Counted from the first letter of the stretch, positions 46,785 to 59,800 are shown. The stretch: 64,000 nt of DNA from Lojkania enalia (GCA_010094045.1 ML986713.1:1-64000); one strand, 5' to 3'. Translations and numbers: made by a program. The notes: a model not told the origin generated them from the letters alone.

Positions 46785-47252
46785 CTATACGCCATTCCTG
46801 GACAGGAGGACGCCGCCTGTACGATCTACAGTGTAACAGGATTGACTGTTTCGACAAACGTGGGCGATGATTTCTTTCCGGTTGTTTGTGTTCGAGAGTG
46901 CATTATTGCGTGCATCCACCTCCTTGATCTCTCTATCAGGCTCGGCTTGAGTAGAGCACAAGGTACAATTCGTCGCGCACTGCTTGATACAAACGAGGTC
47001 CATTTTGCTCTCGTAACTACAAGACCTATTTCCTTCGTTAGCAAATCATTCAGCTCATGTGACAAATCGCACATTTCAATCATAGGTCTAACATATTGGA
47101 TAAGAGGTGGAAATAGAATACATACCTTGTTGCAAGACTCGAGCTGGTCTGCACACAACTGCTGGGGTTCTAAGCCGTTGGCGACTGGTATGGGGTGCGC
47201 TACGATCAATCGTTAGGACCGCTAGCACGGGTAAGAGATGTATGAGTTTCAT
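46785..47252 (-). pseudogene. Cysteine-rich secreted protein gene with an apparent frameshift
   Basis: An ATG at 47252 opens a signal-peptide core (MKLIHLLPVLAVLT). One base later, in the next frame, the sequence reads on as I-V-A-H-P-I-P-V-A-N-G, then P-Q-Q-L-C-A-D-Q-L-E-S-C-N-K, up to a GTATGT donor after 47126. A phase-matched acceptor (ATCAAG, before 46982) leads into Q-C-A-T-N-C-T-L-C-S-T-Q and ends with A-H-V-C-R-N-S-Q-S-C before a stop at 46785. The result would be a roughly 110-aa protein with eight cysteines in the mature part, effector-like. The signal peptide is out of frame with the mature part by one base, so it is either a young pseudogene or a sequencing error. Another splice choice keeps the ATG frame but loses the neat cysteine pattern. 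The family is unknown. Confidence 0.45.
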
Positions 47253-47954
47253 GGCGGTTGGTGGGTAGATGCACTGTTAAGATTGCAATGGATAGCGGGT
47301 TTCGTTCTGCGCTGTATTGTTGTGGATCATGAGAAGAATAGGGTAGAGGAGTAGGGGTAGGAGCTTGTAGATGTGGTCTGGGATCGTGCAAGTGACGAAA
47401 GTCACATGTATGGGACCGTCAAGTGAATACCCTGGTCACGAGTGTGGCGAAGTGATGTATATAGGTGCTTAGGCTCTGTTTTACGCTTTCCATCGTCATC
47501 TGAAGTGACGGATGTTTTGAGCATTGTTCATCGGCAAATTCTGTCATCGACGGATGTTGGGAAATTGATGAATCATCAAATGAGGAGCTATGCGTATGTA
47601 GGATCTCGTAAATGGAGATTGATGACCCGGTGGAAATAGTTATTCGACTTTTTTGGCCGTTAAGATGGAGAGTTGGGCTTTGCGATATTTGATTTCGGTG
47701 AGGAAATTGTATACATAATTTCGAGGATCGTTGCACAATTAAAGGATAAAATAGATACTATACGTCAAAAATACTTGATTCCACAAGGTCGCCTAGAGTC
47801 TCGCTTTAAGATGTTGCAATACCACAGTGATCTTCAGACCTAACGCCACATGCTATGCACCGCTCTTAATATACATCCAATGATACAGTATCCTCCTCCA
47901 ACTGTCCAAAACATAGTATTTACCTAATTCTTTTCACTCGTCGCAGCATTCCTC
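47253..47954. other. Intergenic, no gene recognised
   Basis: Contains the upstream region of the secreted-protein gene and the end of the MRP17 locus. A 105-codon minus frame at 47419-47736 has no recognisable features. Confidence 0.4.
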
Positions 47955-48404
47955 TTAACCTTTATTTCTGAAGTTCGCATGGCCTGGCACATCCTTGATC
48001 TCGTCCAGCTTTATCCCCATCTTCACAATCGAATATCTAATAAGTCGCGGATCCAAACTCATCGTTCTCCTCAACGCGTGCTGCGCCCTGGCACTTGCAT
48101 CAAATCGCATGATAAAGTGGTGGCCAGTGTGATGTGTCGATTGGAGCTTCTTCGCGGGCTTGGGAAGTAGGAAGGTGCCCCAGTTGGTTACACCGCGAAC
48201 GACGCCATTACGCTCGAGGACAATCTTGCCGGCTGTTTTGGCAATTCTATAAATGGGTGGTTAGATAGGGATGTGAGATGGGAGGGCGGGTTGAAGTACT
48301 CTTTCACCTCGGACAGCCTGCCCGGGCGGACCTATGTAGGTTAGCAGGCTATCTCAAATTAGATATGTATTCTGATATACCACTCCAATCATCTCATACA
48401 ACAT
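47955..48404 (-). CDS. MRP17: Mitochondrial small-subunit ribosomal protein bS6m (Mrp17)
   Basis: Exons 48404-48381, 48331-48300 and 48246-47955 give 115 aa; introns are 49 and 53 nt. The start MLYEMIGVVRPG-LSEVK, then TAGKIVLERNGVVRGVTNWG, KPAKKLQSTHHTGHHFIMRF and RRTMSLDPRLIRYSIVKMG are the S6 fold of the mitochondrial ribosome. S6 sits on the small-subunit platform next to S18. The first exon is only eight codons. The protein imports into mitochondria without a classical long presequence, as in other fungi. The gene is transcribed away from GCV3, with 165 bases between the starts. Confidence 0.92.
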
Positions 48405-48569
48405 CTTGCCGTCTTATTCTCACTGTTCTCGTGGTGTCGACTTCTAGACCCTGGTTTGCGAAAAAGATATCGCGCTCCCGTTCGATAAATTAGCGTCTTG
48501 GCAGACAGCTCCGTCATATCAGCAAGCTCCAACCCAACCCAACATCTTCAACAATCAAACGTACTTAGA
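48405..48569. promoter_or_regulatory. Compact bidirectional promoter between MRP17 and GCV3
   Basis: Only 165 bases separate the two divergent ATGs, and both products are mitochondrial. The shared region must carry both leaders and core promoters; no specific site could be named. Confidence 0.7.
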
Positions 48570-49232
48570 ATGGCTAGTCGAGTCTCTATCATCCGTGCAA
48601 TCCATCAATTAACCTCGTCTGCTTCGCGTAGACCTGCAGTTTACTTCCCATCATTATCATGCCAGCACGCACAAAGAGCTCTGCTGCAGCGCCGGTTATT
48701 CTCGGTATCTTCAACTTGTAAGAACCTTGAGTGAGAGTAATTGGTGTACGATGGTTAATAGATGCTAACGCTTATATAGTCAAGGAGAAAAAGTACACCG
48801 AGGACCATGAATGGATTGAGTTTTCTGCCGACGGCAAGGCCTGTGAGCTCATCCCTGCCAATACTCCTCCCCATCGAAATGTCCTTCCAAGCTTTAAAGT
48901 CCTGACTTATTTCTATAGGCACCCTCGGAATCTCTAAATATGCGGCGGAAGCCCTTGGTGACGTCGTCTACATTGAGCTTCCAGAAGTAGACATGGAAGT
49001 TAGCTCCGGCGACGCAATTGGAGCTGTCGAGTCCGTCAAATCCGCTGCAGACATTCTGACACCCATTGGAGGCCAAGTGACGGAGGTCAATAGAACGCTC
49101 GAGGGGACGCCGGGCCAGGTGAATAAGGATCCAGAGGGTGAAGGCTGGATTGCGAAGTTAAAGGTCGAGGGGGAGCCGGGAGAAAAGATGATGAGTAAGG
49201 AGGAGTATGCTGCGTTTACTGAGGAAGCATAG
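48570..49232 (+). CDS. GCV3: Glycine cleavage system H protein, mitochondrial
   Basis: Exons 48570-48717, 48780-48842 and 48919-49232 give 174 aa; introns are 62 and 76 nt. The first 49 residues are Arg/Ser/Leu-rich without acidic residues and end RRLFSVSST, a mitochondrial presequence. The mature domain begins KKYTEDHEWIEF and contains LGISKYAAEALGDVVYIELP and the lipoylation site GAVESVKSAADI (Lys at 111). H protein carries the aminomethyl group on its lipoyl arm between the P, T and L proteins. An upstream TTG extension (48498) was rejected in favour of the first ATG. The second splice gives Cys before T-L-G-I-S where many relatives have Gly. Confidence 0.95.
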
Positions 49233-49523
49233 ACGATGTAGAAGTAGAAACATAGGAGGACTAGGAGTATGAGTCAGGATTAGGCTCGGGCGGCTCTTTC
49301 AACAATTGAGCGATTTCAAATCTAGGGACTTATGAATGCTGTAACACCCATTTACTAGATACACCTTGTGAAGGTAATTAGGCGAGAGTAAGTCAATGAA
49401 GGACTTTGGGAAATTGAAAAAAGAACGATTCTGTTAAATAGTACATAGTCCACTTTTCAACATGGCCCTATTACCGTAGCCGTTCCTTAGATCCGGTGTC
49501 CTACCTTAATACCTACTGTCCCT

Positions 49524-50528
49524 TTACTCATTATCCCCCCCAATATTAATCACCACCTTTCCCCTTGCGTGCCCACTTGCCGTCTTCGCAAATGCCTGCT
49601 CATAGTCCCCGATCTTATATACGCTGTCCACGGTGGTCTTGACAAGTCCCTTCCCGATAAATCTTCCAATAGCCTCAAGCTCCTCACCCCTACTATCCAT
49701 CACAAACCACACACTCTTCACACCCTTCGGCTTCCCACCATCCGGCTCCTTAAACCCTGGGACGATAGAGACATAAGCCCCATTATCTTTAACACCAAAC
49801 CAGCCATCAAGCATTGACTGCTTCCCCACACAATCAAACACGAGATCAAACTTCTTATTCTCCTCCCCGCCAACCCACTCCTCGACACTGACCTTCGTAT
49901 AATCCACAACCTCATCAACACCAACCTCTTTCAAGTAAACCTCATTCTTCGCACTGGCCGTCCCAGCCACCCATGCTCCAGCAATCCTCGCAAACTGGAC
50001 TGCCAACAAACCCACCCCTCCAGCGGCGCCTAGGACGAGTACTCTCTTCTCCTTAGCCTGCCCACCGAAAATTTCCCCGGCATCTGAAACGTAAGGCGCA
50101 GAGCATAGACCTCCTTGTTCAAAGATCGCCTGCCATGCCGTGAGCGCACTCATCGGCACACTTGCTGCATGTATCATATTCAAGCCCTTTGGCACAAGTG
50201 CTGTTTCCGAAGGGAGGATCGTAGCATACTCACAAGCAGAGCCTTCGCGACCTGCGTGGATGCGGCCGTAGATCTCATCTCCGACTTGAAATTTGGAGTT
50301 CTGGACAGAGGTCAGGATTGTGCCTGAGACGTCGTAGCAAGGGATGTGGAGCGTCGGCCAATTGACAAAGGGGGCCCAAGTTAGTTCTCCGTTTGTTATT
50401 GCTGTGCTGTGGACTTTTATGAGGTGTTCTTCTGTTGAGGAGGGGAGAGCGGCAGAAGTCGTAAACGAGAGTTTGTTAGTTTCGGTGTTGAAGATGACAG
50501 CCTTCTGTTTAGACGGGAGATTTGCCAT
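49524..50528 (-). CDS. Quinone-oxidoreductase-like MDR enzyme (zinc-free type)
   Basis: A single exon of 334 aa. The GroES-like N-terminal domain covers about residues 8-130 (VGDEIYGRIHAG, ACEYATILPS), then a nucleotide-binding domain with VLVLGAAGGVGLLAVQFA (A-A-G-G-V-G loop) and the DCVGKQS block. The catalytic and structural zinc cysteines of alcohol dehydrogenases are missing, placing it with the zeta-crystallin/QOR and enoyl reductase-like branch, which uses NADPH to reduce quinones or activated alkenes. The substrate is unknown. Fungal paralogues are numerous. There is no targeting signal. The gene ends convergently with GCV3 about 290 bases away. Confidence 0.9.
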   Translation of the reverse strand: MANLPSKQKAVIFNTETNKLSFTTSAALPSSTEEHLIKVHSTAITNGELTWAPFVNWPTLHIPCYDVSGTILTSVQNSKFQVGDEIYGRIHAGREGSACEYATILPSETALVPKGLNMIHAASVPMSALTAWQAIFEQGGLCSAPYVSDAGEIFGGQAKEKRVLVLGAAGGVGLLAVQFARIAGAWVAGTASAKNEVYLKEVGVDEVVDYTKVSVEEWVGGEENKKFDLVFDCVGKQSMLDGWFGVKDNGAYVSIVPGFKEPDGGKPKGVKSVWFVMDSRGEELEAIGRFIGKGLVKTTVDSVYKIGDYEQAFAKTASGHARGKVVINIGGDNE

Positions 50529-51329
50529 TTGGATGAGGTATAGATGTAGTTTTTCTAATGGATATTATGGTAGGAAAAGAGGTTGTGATGAGGAAGAGCT
50601 GGAAGTAGGGTGCTGTTCTTTGTTTCTCTTAGGAAAACCCTATTTAAGCTATGAAGTCTTGTGGACATCAAATTGGTGCGGTACTGATGAAGGAAGAAAT
50701 GGAGTTCTCTTACCTTCTATATATATATTTCACCGTCCATAGACACCCGCCCCCAACACAAACGTAACAAGCAACAAGCCATCTTCCAACCTCATCTTCA
50801 TCCGAGTCACCGAATCCGATATACAGAAACCACCAGCCACGGGATCGGTCGCATCTTGCGCGGACCGACTAAGCAAATACGTCAACAAACCACAACTAGG
50901 ATATATGACACAACGTCGGAGGACGTTCGCGGCGACACGCCGGTGGCATTAGTCATTCACCAATCAACGTACGAATTTGCCTGGCCCAAAACGAAATTTT
51001 AGAGCCTAATAGGGCTGAATGCAATTTGCGCGGAGAAAGTGGAGGGTGATGGATGGGATAAAGACTGAGTAATCTAAGTGCATTGCGCCATGCTCGGCAA
51101 CTCGGTTAGTATATAACCTCTTGGCGAGATGAGGTCTCCGCGGGAACCAAAAAGTACTACAATCATAAACGATACTTTTGATTATGAACTATGATAGCAT
51201 AGTATGTAGCTAGGTCCCTTCGCGGCTAAAATAGTAACGCCGCTGTATGCAATGCCCCTGCCTATGAAAACATATTCGCTCGGGCCTTTTTAAGATTCGA
51301 TGAATCTTCATACTATAGGTTGATTAGCT
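50529..51329. other. Intergenic, no gene recognised
   Basis: Upstream region of the MDR enzyme and downstream region of NUP192. Nothing else was seen. Confidence 0.45.
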
Positions 51330-54300
51330 TCAATTCTCTTTACAATGACAAATTCCTGTCTGATAGTGTGGGAGAGGAACTCTTACTTGTATAAAGCCGG
51401 TAACGTCCACTAATAGCGTAAAACAATCCACCAAATCGTTCAAATGGGCGCCAATATCCTGCGCGAAACCAACACTGACGCTGCGCTTGAATATCGCAAC
51501 CATACTATGCCGACTCTCCTTCAGGAATTCGCGAGCCTGGAAGACCGTCTGATCGTTCTGCCGCCCACGAGCGATGACGGCAGCATTGATAACACGAAGT
51601 ATTGCGAGCATTAGATTATAGTATTTACTAAGGGCATTTGAGTCATCGAATTCTAGATATTTATTAGTGTAGCTTTATTTTAGTCGCGGGGAAAGACATA
51701 CCGAGTCCGATGTCCGGGTCTACATCAAATAGCTTGGATTCTCGCACTGCTTGGAAAAGTCCAGCGTTTAGAACATAAGCGGCCCCGAGCCGAGTTTGAC
51801 ATATCCGCAAGAGTAAAGCAAGGCTGGCATCGTAGTATGATATGAGAATCGGTACCTCTGTGAGAATGTCAGCGCTAATGTCGCTCAACCCTGGAGAAAG
51901 GATCGACGTACGCGGTGAAGCAGCAGCTTGCAGTTCATCCGGAATATGCTTGATGCTATCGACCAAAACACCAATGAAATTCAAGGAAACAAAAGCCTCT
52001 AGTATATACTTCGACTCTTGCCGGGTAGCCACAGTAACAAGTGCATTCAATAGGAGTAAAGCTGAGACTTTGCATGTTCCCTGCCCACTATAGCCGTCAT
52101 CGCATAGCACCTCGAGTAGATGATTCCCGCAATTTTTCACTGTGTTTAGTGTATGCCGGCCGAGCGGTGACCCCTTAGATGATCTGTCAAAGGTACCTTG
52201 AATGTAACGGAAACAGATCTGGTAGCAGGCCCCCCGAAGCTCTGTAGTCGAGATCGGGCTATAAACACCGACTAATGCAGCACGGAAAAGCTGCGATAGA
52301 CGATCATTGGCGAAGTCGCCGGTTCGTGTTTTATCGAATGCAGTGGAGTTGAAGTCAATCTTTTGAATGAGTGCCTCTGCTAGCGTGGCGAGTTCTAGAG
52401 CCGTAAAGATGTCGCCATTATATGCAAGTTCCAATTTGGGCAAGATTACCTGCAGTGTTTGTAATATGAACGACAGCAGCCCGCCGTCTTCGAATTCGCA
52501 ACTCTGAAGCGTGATTTGTAAAAGTTGTACCCACGACCGGAGGATATTCTTATGATATTGCACAAGCTGCGCGCGCCTGTTATAGTCGATGAAGAGCGTA
52601 ATCAATTGCATAGCAGAGTTATTCATGTCTTTTTCCTCTTGGTCGTCCTTAAATGCTCCATCCTTCTTCCATGCCTTCATTCGGAGAAGAAAGAGTTGTT
52701 CCATCAAAGGTAGTGAATAGACTGTGATGCCATTCTTTTCCTCTTGGCAAATCGAGAGATCCATGCCTTCAAGAAGCTTGTGTTGATCTGGTATCAATCT
52801 TTCGGGAAAGCCGAACTCGATGAAATCAAACAACTCGAATATATTCGGATTTCGTGTCAGATCTTGGCCAGGTCTTATGGTTGTGCCGAGGAGGACCGAT
52901 TGAATTCTTGACCTCATCGTAGGCATTCCATCCTTGACTGTCAGTCGCAATTCTCTGGATTCATAATCGATGAATGCTGCGCGTTGCTGGAGGAAATTCT
53001 GCAGAGCTTCAGCTGGAGGCCCACTAAAGAACTCCGACAACGCCCCATCGACTTGTTCTTCCAGTCCTTGAGCAAGAGAGATGCCGTCCCAAAAGACATT
53101 TATATCCACAATTGCCACTTTGGGTGCTTGTTCAAATAAGAATTCGTTGATCCGCAGCTCGTCCATTACAATGGCGCCCGTTAATGGCGATCTCCATAAT
53201 CTCTGGAGAACCTCCCAACAACGGCTTTTGATGGCAGACATCCAGGATATATGGCTTTGTCCATCATAGCTCGGAAAGTTTACAGCAAGCACGAGGATCG
53301 CATGAAACAGGGATGTCCCATTCGCCCAAAGGCTATTATCAGCAATGTGAACGGTCGTACTACCACATGAGAAGCCCAGTAGAATATGCGCTATCGTTGG
53401 TCGTGTAGGCACAGCGGCGAGGCAGCTTCTCAGAAAGTCTAGTACGCGTAATTTCACAACGATGCCAGACGCTTCTGGTCCGGCTTCGATTTCCTCATCG
53501 CTCTGTTTCATTAGACTGGCAAGACACCGTCCGATACGCTCCGCTTCGTTGTCCTTTTCCAATATACCAACAATTTTGCTGCGACTTGACCTCTGTCCAA
53601 ACCCAGCAGGGGAGATAGCGAGCTTCCGGGCTGATGAGAGCTTGTCAAGCAATCGGAGAGAGGCAATTGTGAGTCCTTCGTGACCGGTTCCACAGTAAAG
53701 ACCCAAATCAACAATAACCTGCAAGTTATTGAGAATGGCATCCTCAAATGTGGCGAGCGCGGGATTCGACACAGGGGTGTGTTGAAATGAGGACTGCTGC
53801 TTAATTACTGGTCGGACTATATCAAGATAGGTAGCTTGTAGTTTCATCACCAAATCTATAACCTCGATACTCATCATCAACGATTGTACCAGAGGTGAAT
53901 CCGTTGGAGCAGAGTCAACCTCGTCTACATCGTGATGAGAAGCAGCAAAGAGGGCTTTGAGCACCTTGTCGTTGAAGAGCCATTCCATTACTCGCGTGAA
54001 CGGATGGAGCGTGACATACGCTTCTAGAGACGACGGGTCGATGACCGCATCTACTGGAATGCTCGATCTATTGGCAAAAATGACAAGATTCTCGTTAAAT
54101 GCTGATAAACAGGTTGCTATGAAGCGCAGGCATGTCCACCTCATAACGTTGCGTTGCAGTGGATCCTGTACCTCGGGGCAACGCTCTGCGAAAACCTGCT
54201 GCATAGCGAAGTCGACGAATTTATCTATTCCGGGCATTCTGCGGGTCGTGCCGAGATTCTCCGGAAAAGGGAGGGTATCATTGAGTCCCTGGTCATCCGG

Positions 54301-56488
54301 GTATGGTGCCACAAGGGTCTGCAAGAGACGAATGAACGCGAGTGATTCATTATACCCATCAGCTAATGTAACCCAGAACTCATCCCGTGGCAAAGGATTG
54401 AGCGGCTTCGTACCAGCGTAGAACCCCGAAACCGTCCATTCATCAATGTTGTTCCAGACGGCAGCGGCCTGCAAGGGCGTTTTGTCGGACAGCAATGCGG
54501 ATACCACATCAAACGCTGATGCTCGAAGGTGGCTTTCAACTTTGTCGTTACACAGCCCGAAGCAGGTTCCAGTAAGGTTATAGTCCGGGTTTGATAGCAT
54601 CCATTCTCGTGCCGATTTACTCTCGCGGCACAGGTGCGCCAACAAGCGTAGATAGCTCTCGAGCATGGTGCCGCTCTCAGGCTCCACAATCTGATCCTCC
54701 GCTTTTTGTACAGGAGGATAAAGCCCACCCTGAATGGTTTTTCTCGGCTCATGGATGTTGGTCTGAAATTCGATCAATTCATTGAAAATGTGGGTGTAGC
54801 TGAGAGTGCTGGTCCTCCGGATTTTCCCAGACGAAGAATATCCTTCTTCCATCAAGAAGCGATGAGCTGATTCTGCATTATTTTCACCAGTTGCAATTGC
54901 CCGAAGCATTTCGCAAAACATTGCTATCCGAGGGGTAGGCTGCCGCTTTGCAGCCCACTGTAAAAACCCGTAGAAATTATTCTCTTTGTCGTTCCAGAAT
55001 TCTTCGGCTGCCTCTGGGAAACCATCAAAGGCGTATGACACAATGACCAAGAATCTTTCTAGATGTAGTGGTTGTTCTCCTATCGACCGTTGGAAATGCA
55101 TGTGAAGACGTCTGCGTTGATCGTCTTCCTCGGTTTTTAGCCGTCGTAATGTATCGGGCATGTTGGTAATAAATGCATCTACAAATGTCTGCAATTGCTC
55201 CATGAGCAAAGTTCTGAAGAATTCCTCTGGTTGCGCTGATTCCGATGACAGAACAGCAGCATCTTGCAACAAGAATGATATCATGCTTGTCTTAGCCGGA
55301 TCGTACCATCTAGTTGGCCGAATATCCTGACTGATGGATAGCATAAAGTGGAAGGCTCCGTCGTCGAGAGTTTTGAGGAACGCTTCAACCCGGGTTTGAG
55401 CTTCAGCTTCGAAGTTGACGTTGCGCAGATCTGGATCCTGAGGGTTGGGATCTAAATACCGTCCACTATACTCCGCTAGCCACCATGCTACTGTAGCTGC
55501 ATGTAGGTTTCTTAGATTCCAGCTGTCGGTCTCCCTTCCTGCCATCAAAGCGTCATTCAAAGTTCTGGCATCTTTCGTGGTTGTATTCGACTCTAATGCG
55601 ACCCAGGATGTGAGCCGAATGATCATAGGAACGTAGTGGATGGCAATTAGATCATGCCTATCGAGAGTCTTCAATCTCGCTAAGAGAGCTTTGAAATTAT
55701 CCAGGCTTGCGAATCCGGCTTTCACCATGTGCGTACAAATAGCTGCAAGATTCTCATGCTGTCTCGTGAGGCTTTGACGTTGAAAGGTCATAATCTCGAC
55801 GAAGCTTGGAAGAGGTGCCTGGCCAACGACCTGGGCCCTCTGCAGACGCTCTGTGATGTCTTGGAGCCATTTCTCAATATGTTGCATCGCCGTCAAACAT
55901 TTTGTCCAGAAGTGATGGGCCTTCTCAAAATTCACACCCTCCACGCCTAGTATGATCTGTACCGCTAGCAGTAGCGTGCTCTGTCCTTCCACCTCGACCT
56001 CGCCATTGTCCAAACTGGTTTTTACCAACATGCGCAAACATAGCAGAATGTATTCCCGCCGGAGGTGAAAGCGTATGATGGCGGTTTGAAACCTTGACCG
56101 ATCAAGCTCCTCGGCCTCTGTCTGGGAGCCGAAGAAGAGCTTGGCGGCCTCCAGCTCATCAAGATCCAGGGCATCGGCAAGCTCGAGCGTCTCTTGCTTG
56201 AACTCATCGTTGATCTCAAATATGTCGCCCTCGTCGCCAATCGGAACCTTTCCTGTGCGGCCTTAGCATTAGTTTCAGTCGCTGCGGAGCCAATGGTATC
56301 TTACCGGAGTTCAGAGTCTTCCTACTCGCATCGTTCTTCGGTGGTTTGTCGAGTAACGCCTTGAATTCGTCCAAATGAGCCTCCAAATTCTGCAGGAGCC
56401 GGTCTAGTACAGGTAGCTTCAAGTCGATGAGGGCGCAAAGGTCGCGGTGCAGGCTCTGGAGCCCCATGAGGCTGTCTTCCTCAGCCAT
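51330..56488 (-). CDS. NUP192: Nucleoporin Nup192/Nup205, inner-ring scaffold
   Basis: Exons 56488-56305, 56252-51702 and 51652 onward; introns are 52 and 49 nt. The N-terminus starts MAEEDSLMGLQSLHRDLCAL and continues after the first intron with the conserved GDEGDIFEINDEFKQ and DALDLDELEAAKLFF blocks. The rest is a very long all-helical solenoid, about 1685 aa if the last exon runs to 51330 (yeast Nup192 is 1683). The protein is a structural part of the nuclear pore inner ring, binding Nic96 and linker nucleoporins. At the 3' end an in-frame GTAAGA at 51386 could start a further intron ending near 51340, giving a slightly different tail; the unspliced reading is used here. It is divergent from TEL1. 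Confidence 0.92.
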
Positions 56489-56856
56489 GGCGGTATCGAT
56501 GTGCAGGTTTGCGCATAATGCGCCAAAGAGCGTCGGGTTGATTGTTGGTGAAGCTGTGGGTGTTTTCTGGTGAAGCTCTGGGGTTTAGCAGACGCGATGA
56601 AAGCTCGGACGCGACTTGCTGATCCCTGCAGCTTGGCGAGACATTCACCTTGAGCTTTCGGAGTTTTTGGTAGAACTGCCCACGTACCGAGTGCCCCCGT
56701 GAAAGTGATTATCCGGCCCGAGTCTGATTAACGGCGGTCCCGCGACGCTTGCCCAAGGCTTGCGCTGCTCGTAACGTTACTAGGTGTGTCTTCTTTCGGG
56801 ATGCGCGCCCTCGACCGAAATCAACTTCCAACGGAGAGGGAAACTAAGGGGACAAA
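56489..56856. promoter_or_regulatory. Divergent promoter between NUP192 and TEL1
   Basis: There are 368 bases between the two ATGs, so both promoters share this space. It is moderately GC-rich; no specific motif is assigned. Confidence 0.65.
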
Positions 56857-59800
56857 ATGGGGGCCACTAGCATTCAGGATGCCAAAGGTGAGTTTAATTG
56901 AGCTTTAGAGCGTCGTGTCAAGTATCTGACGTGCATAGTCCTCATTTCGTCCACCAAAGTAGTAGACCGAACGACCGGCCTCAAGGACCTAATCCACATC
57001 TTGAAGCACAACCGCGGGAAGTCCAGTCTCGAGAACCTCGGGAACAAAACCTATCTAGCGCTATGCGAGACGCTGTTTCAGTGTATTCGGGATGAGCGAG
57101 CGTCATGGCTGCACAGCAAATCGAAGGCCTCAAAGACGGCTGCCCTCCTACCGCTCTCTGGAGAAGCTCTCCGCCACATTATAAATTCCGGAGTGCATAA
57201 ATTCAGAAGTACGACGGTCGAGATGGTAGTGGACAGCATAATCGAGGTGCTGCCGGTAAAAAAAGGCAACCTAGTAAAGCCGTTGCTTGAGGATCTGCCC
57301 AAAGCACTGAGGACGCTTCTAGAATACCAGCCGCACGTTGAGCGCCTCCCCAAGGAATGCTGGGATGCCGTTGTAGATTTTTGTATCGACACACTTTCTA
57401 GCTTCTCTACAGACGCTAACGCCGACGCCCAGGGGAGTTGGGGAAGTGCCGGCCTCACATCTAGCAGGAGCCGAACTCCATTTGATTCCGCCGACAGGCC
57501 ATCAGAGATGAGCTTGCGTAGCGCACACACCAGGTCTCGGCAGGTCTCTGAAGAATTGGTACATACTGCCGAAGACCTCGTGCATTGCCTTCATCTCTTG
57601 GTCAAGGCGTCAAATGCTCCAGTCCTAGAGAAGGCAGATGCCATTCTCGAAGCTTTGGTCCTGTTTCTACAATGCAAAATCAGCCGCGGGAACTCTCCCG
57701 CATTTGCTGCAATCAATTCTGTCCTGGCGCGAATAACTTTACATTCTACTGAATTAACCAAAAACACTATTCGAGGCTTACTTCCCCTCATGAAGTCATT
57801 ATGGTCTGATTCCCTTTTACGGGAAGAATTGTTGATCACCCTGATGCATACAGATGCACACATCTCCAGTCTCCTTACCGACAAGCATGAAGATACTGTT
57901 AGCTTTGATCTTGAAGCCCTCATGGAGGTTATGTATGGAGACTACCGGCGCAGACAAGAAAGTGCCGCACTTCAATTCCTCGAAGAAGACCACCTTTGTT
58001 TCCGTCATTTAGGAGAAGCTAAGGGAGAAAAGCATCCTCTGTGCACCCATGCCTTTTCACTCGAAACGGAATACTACAGGTGTGAGGGTCTCTGGACTAC
58101 GGTGTCTACTATCGCACATTTTTCGTCCATGCTTGATGAAAGAAAGCGGACCTTAACCCAAGATCGACAGGATGGAGAAGAGAACTTGTTCAAAAGACTC
58201 CGAATTACCCACCACTTCCAGGATTATCTTCGTCACGTGTCTGAGCCAAGGACCAACGCGAAGAGGGCGGCTTTACAAGTTCTTGCCTTTTTGGTTCAAG
58301 AGGGCCCTATGGACGAAGAAGACCTACAATTGTTTCTAGAGAAACTTACAACGTACATCTCAGATGAAAATCCGGTGCATTCTTCATGGGCAATGATAGC
58401 GATAGCAGCGTAAGTTCTATTTCAACAATCACAGTTCATAGCTGTTAATATTCTTCAATAGTGCCGCCTTTCAGCAATGCTCCTCCAGTTCTTCTTTATC
58501 GTCATACTGGATCTCTGCGTGGCAGAGTGCTTCGCGGGTCGTTACATCAATATCTTCGTCGAGGGCGGCTTGCCATCTGATGGATGTGCTTTTGAAATTA
58601 GATATTGTGCCTTTCTCAGCTGTTTCTGAAACGCTTCAGACTATGCTGCTATCTATAGAACTCAGTGGCCCGGTAATATTGACAGAGACCAGCTCAGCCT
58701 TGCTAACTACTCTGATACAAAAGAGAGTAGCCGAGAATCCAACCCACTACAACCAAACTGCTGAGAGAATCTTGAATTGGCTCTTTAGCAAATGGACTCC
58801 AAGTATAAACGATTTTTGTATGTGCCGTGTGTTGAGCTAACGTTGCCTTAGGCTTCTTTCCGGAACGTACATATTCATCACTTAACGCTCGTCATTGCAA
58901 TGCCCAAGACGTCCTACGACTAATTCATTCATGCCTAGATAGATTTTTCGCTCCAATAGATGCCTCGCCTTTCAAGGTTCTGGGCCCAATTGGCCAAGTT
59001 CAAATTCTGGTCACCCAACATCAAGAGCTCACACGATATATGCTGCTCCTGAATGAGCGCGAAGACTTTCGAATTGCAGCGAATTTGAAACCGTTCTCAG
59101 TAGAGTCAACGACTTCTGGGCGTCATCCTCCGCAGTTAGAGACTAGGGTTCTCGACTATCTCATTTCCGAGCTTGACAAAACTAGGCAACGTTGGAAGGA
59201 ATGGTTGCAACATAATCCACAAGGAATTACATCAGACATGATGCGCATCGTTGCCAACTTTTGCGTTGTTGCATCTGCAGTCAGTAGACTTGGGGATAGC
59301 GAAGATCGTCACGTTCTTACTTTAGAGTCTGCTGTTGAAAGCCTAGCGCAATCATTCGTTTTGCTCATTACAAAGCGTGACACAGACCAATACAAGGTCG
59401 ACGCGGTACTTGAAGTTTTCATCAAGAATCTCCCAGACGTTCGGCGTTTGAAGCAACTATCCCCAAAGATTTTCAAGGACGCAGGGGTCTTAGTACTCGC
59501 AAAGCACTTGTCGAAAGCCCTTACGGATCGAAAGGGCCTGAAAGAATCATTCTATGCCGAAGAGGACGATTTTATGGATGTTGACGATGCGCCAAACTCT
59601 CAAACATCCGGTCGTGGTCCCAACCTCGACATTGACGTTCCGCGACACAATATCCAAGTAGAATCGGACCCGGCTGCAGTGCGGGCGTCATGCTCAGCTT
59701 ATGTTTATTTGATACCATCTATTGTCGATTCTGAAGAAGATGAAGACCAAGATGAAATACCCACGGAATTCATAGACTACATAACATCGTTACACGAGGC

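Noticed and set aside
58818..58851. A 34-nt ultra-short intron (GTATGT...CTAAC...TTAG) in TEL1
   Set aside because: It would keep frame, but an alternative donor GTATAA at 58803 gives a normal 49-nt intron in the same phase and joins W-T-P-S directly to the next block; the longer one is more plausible.
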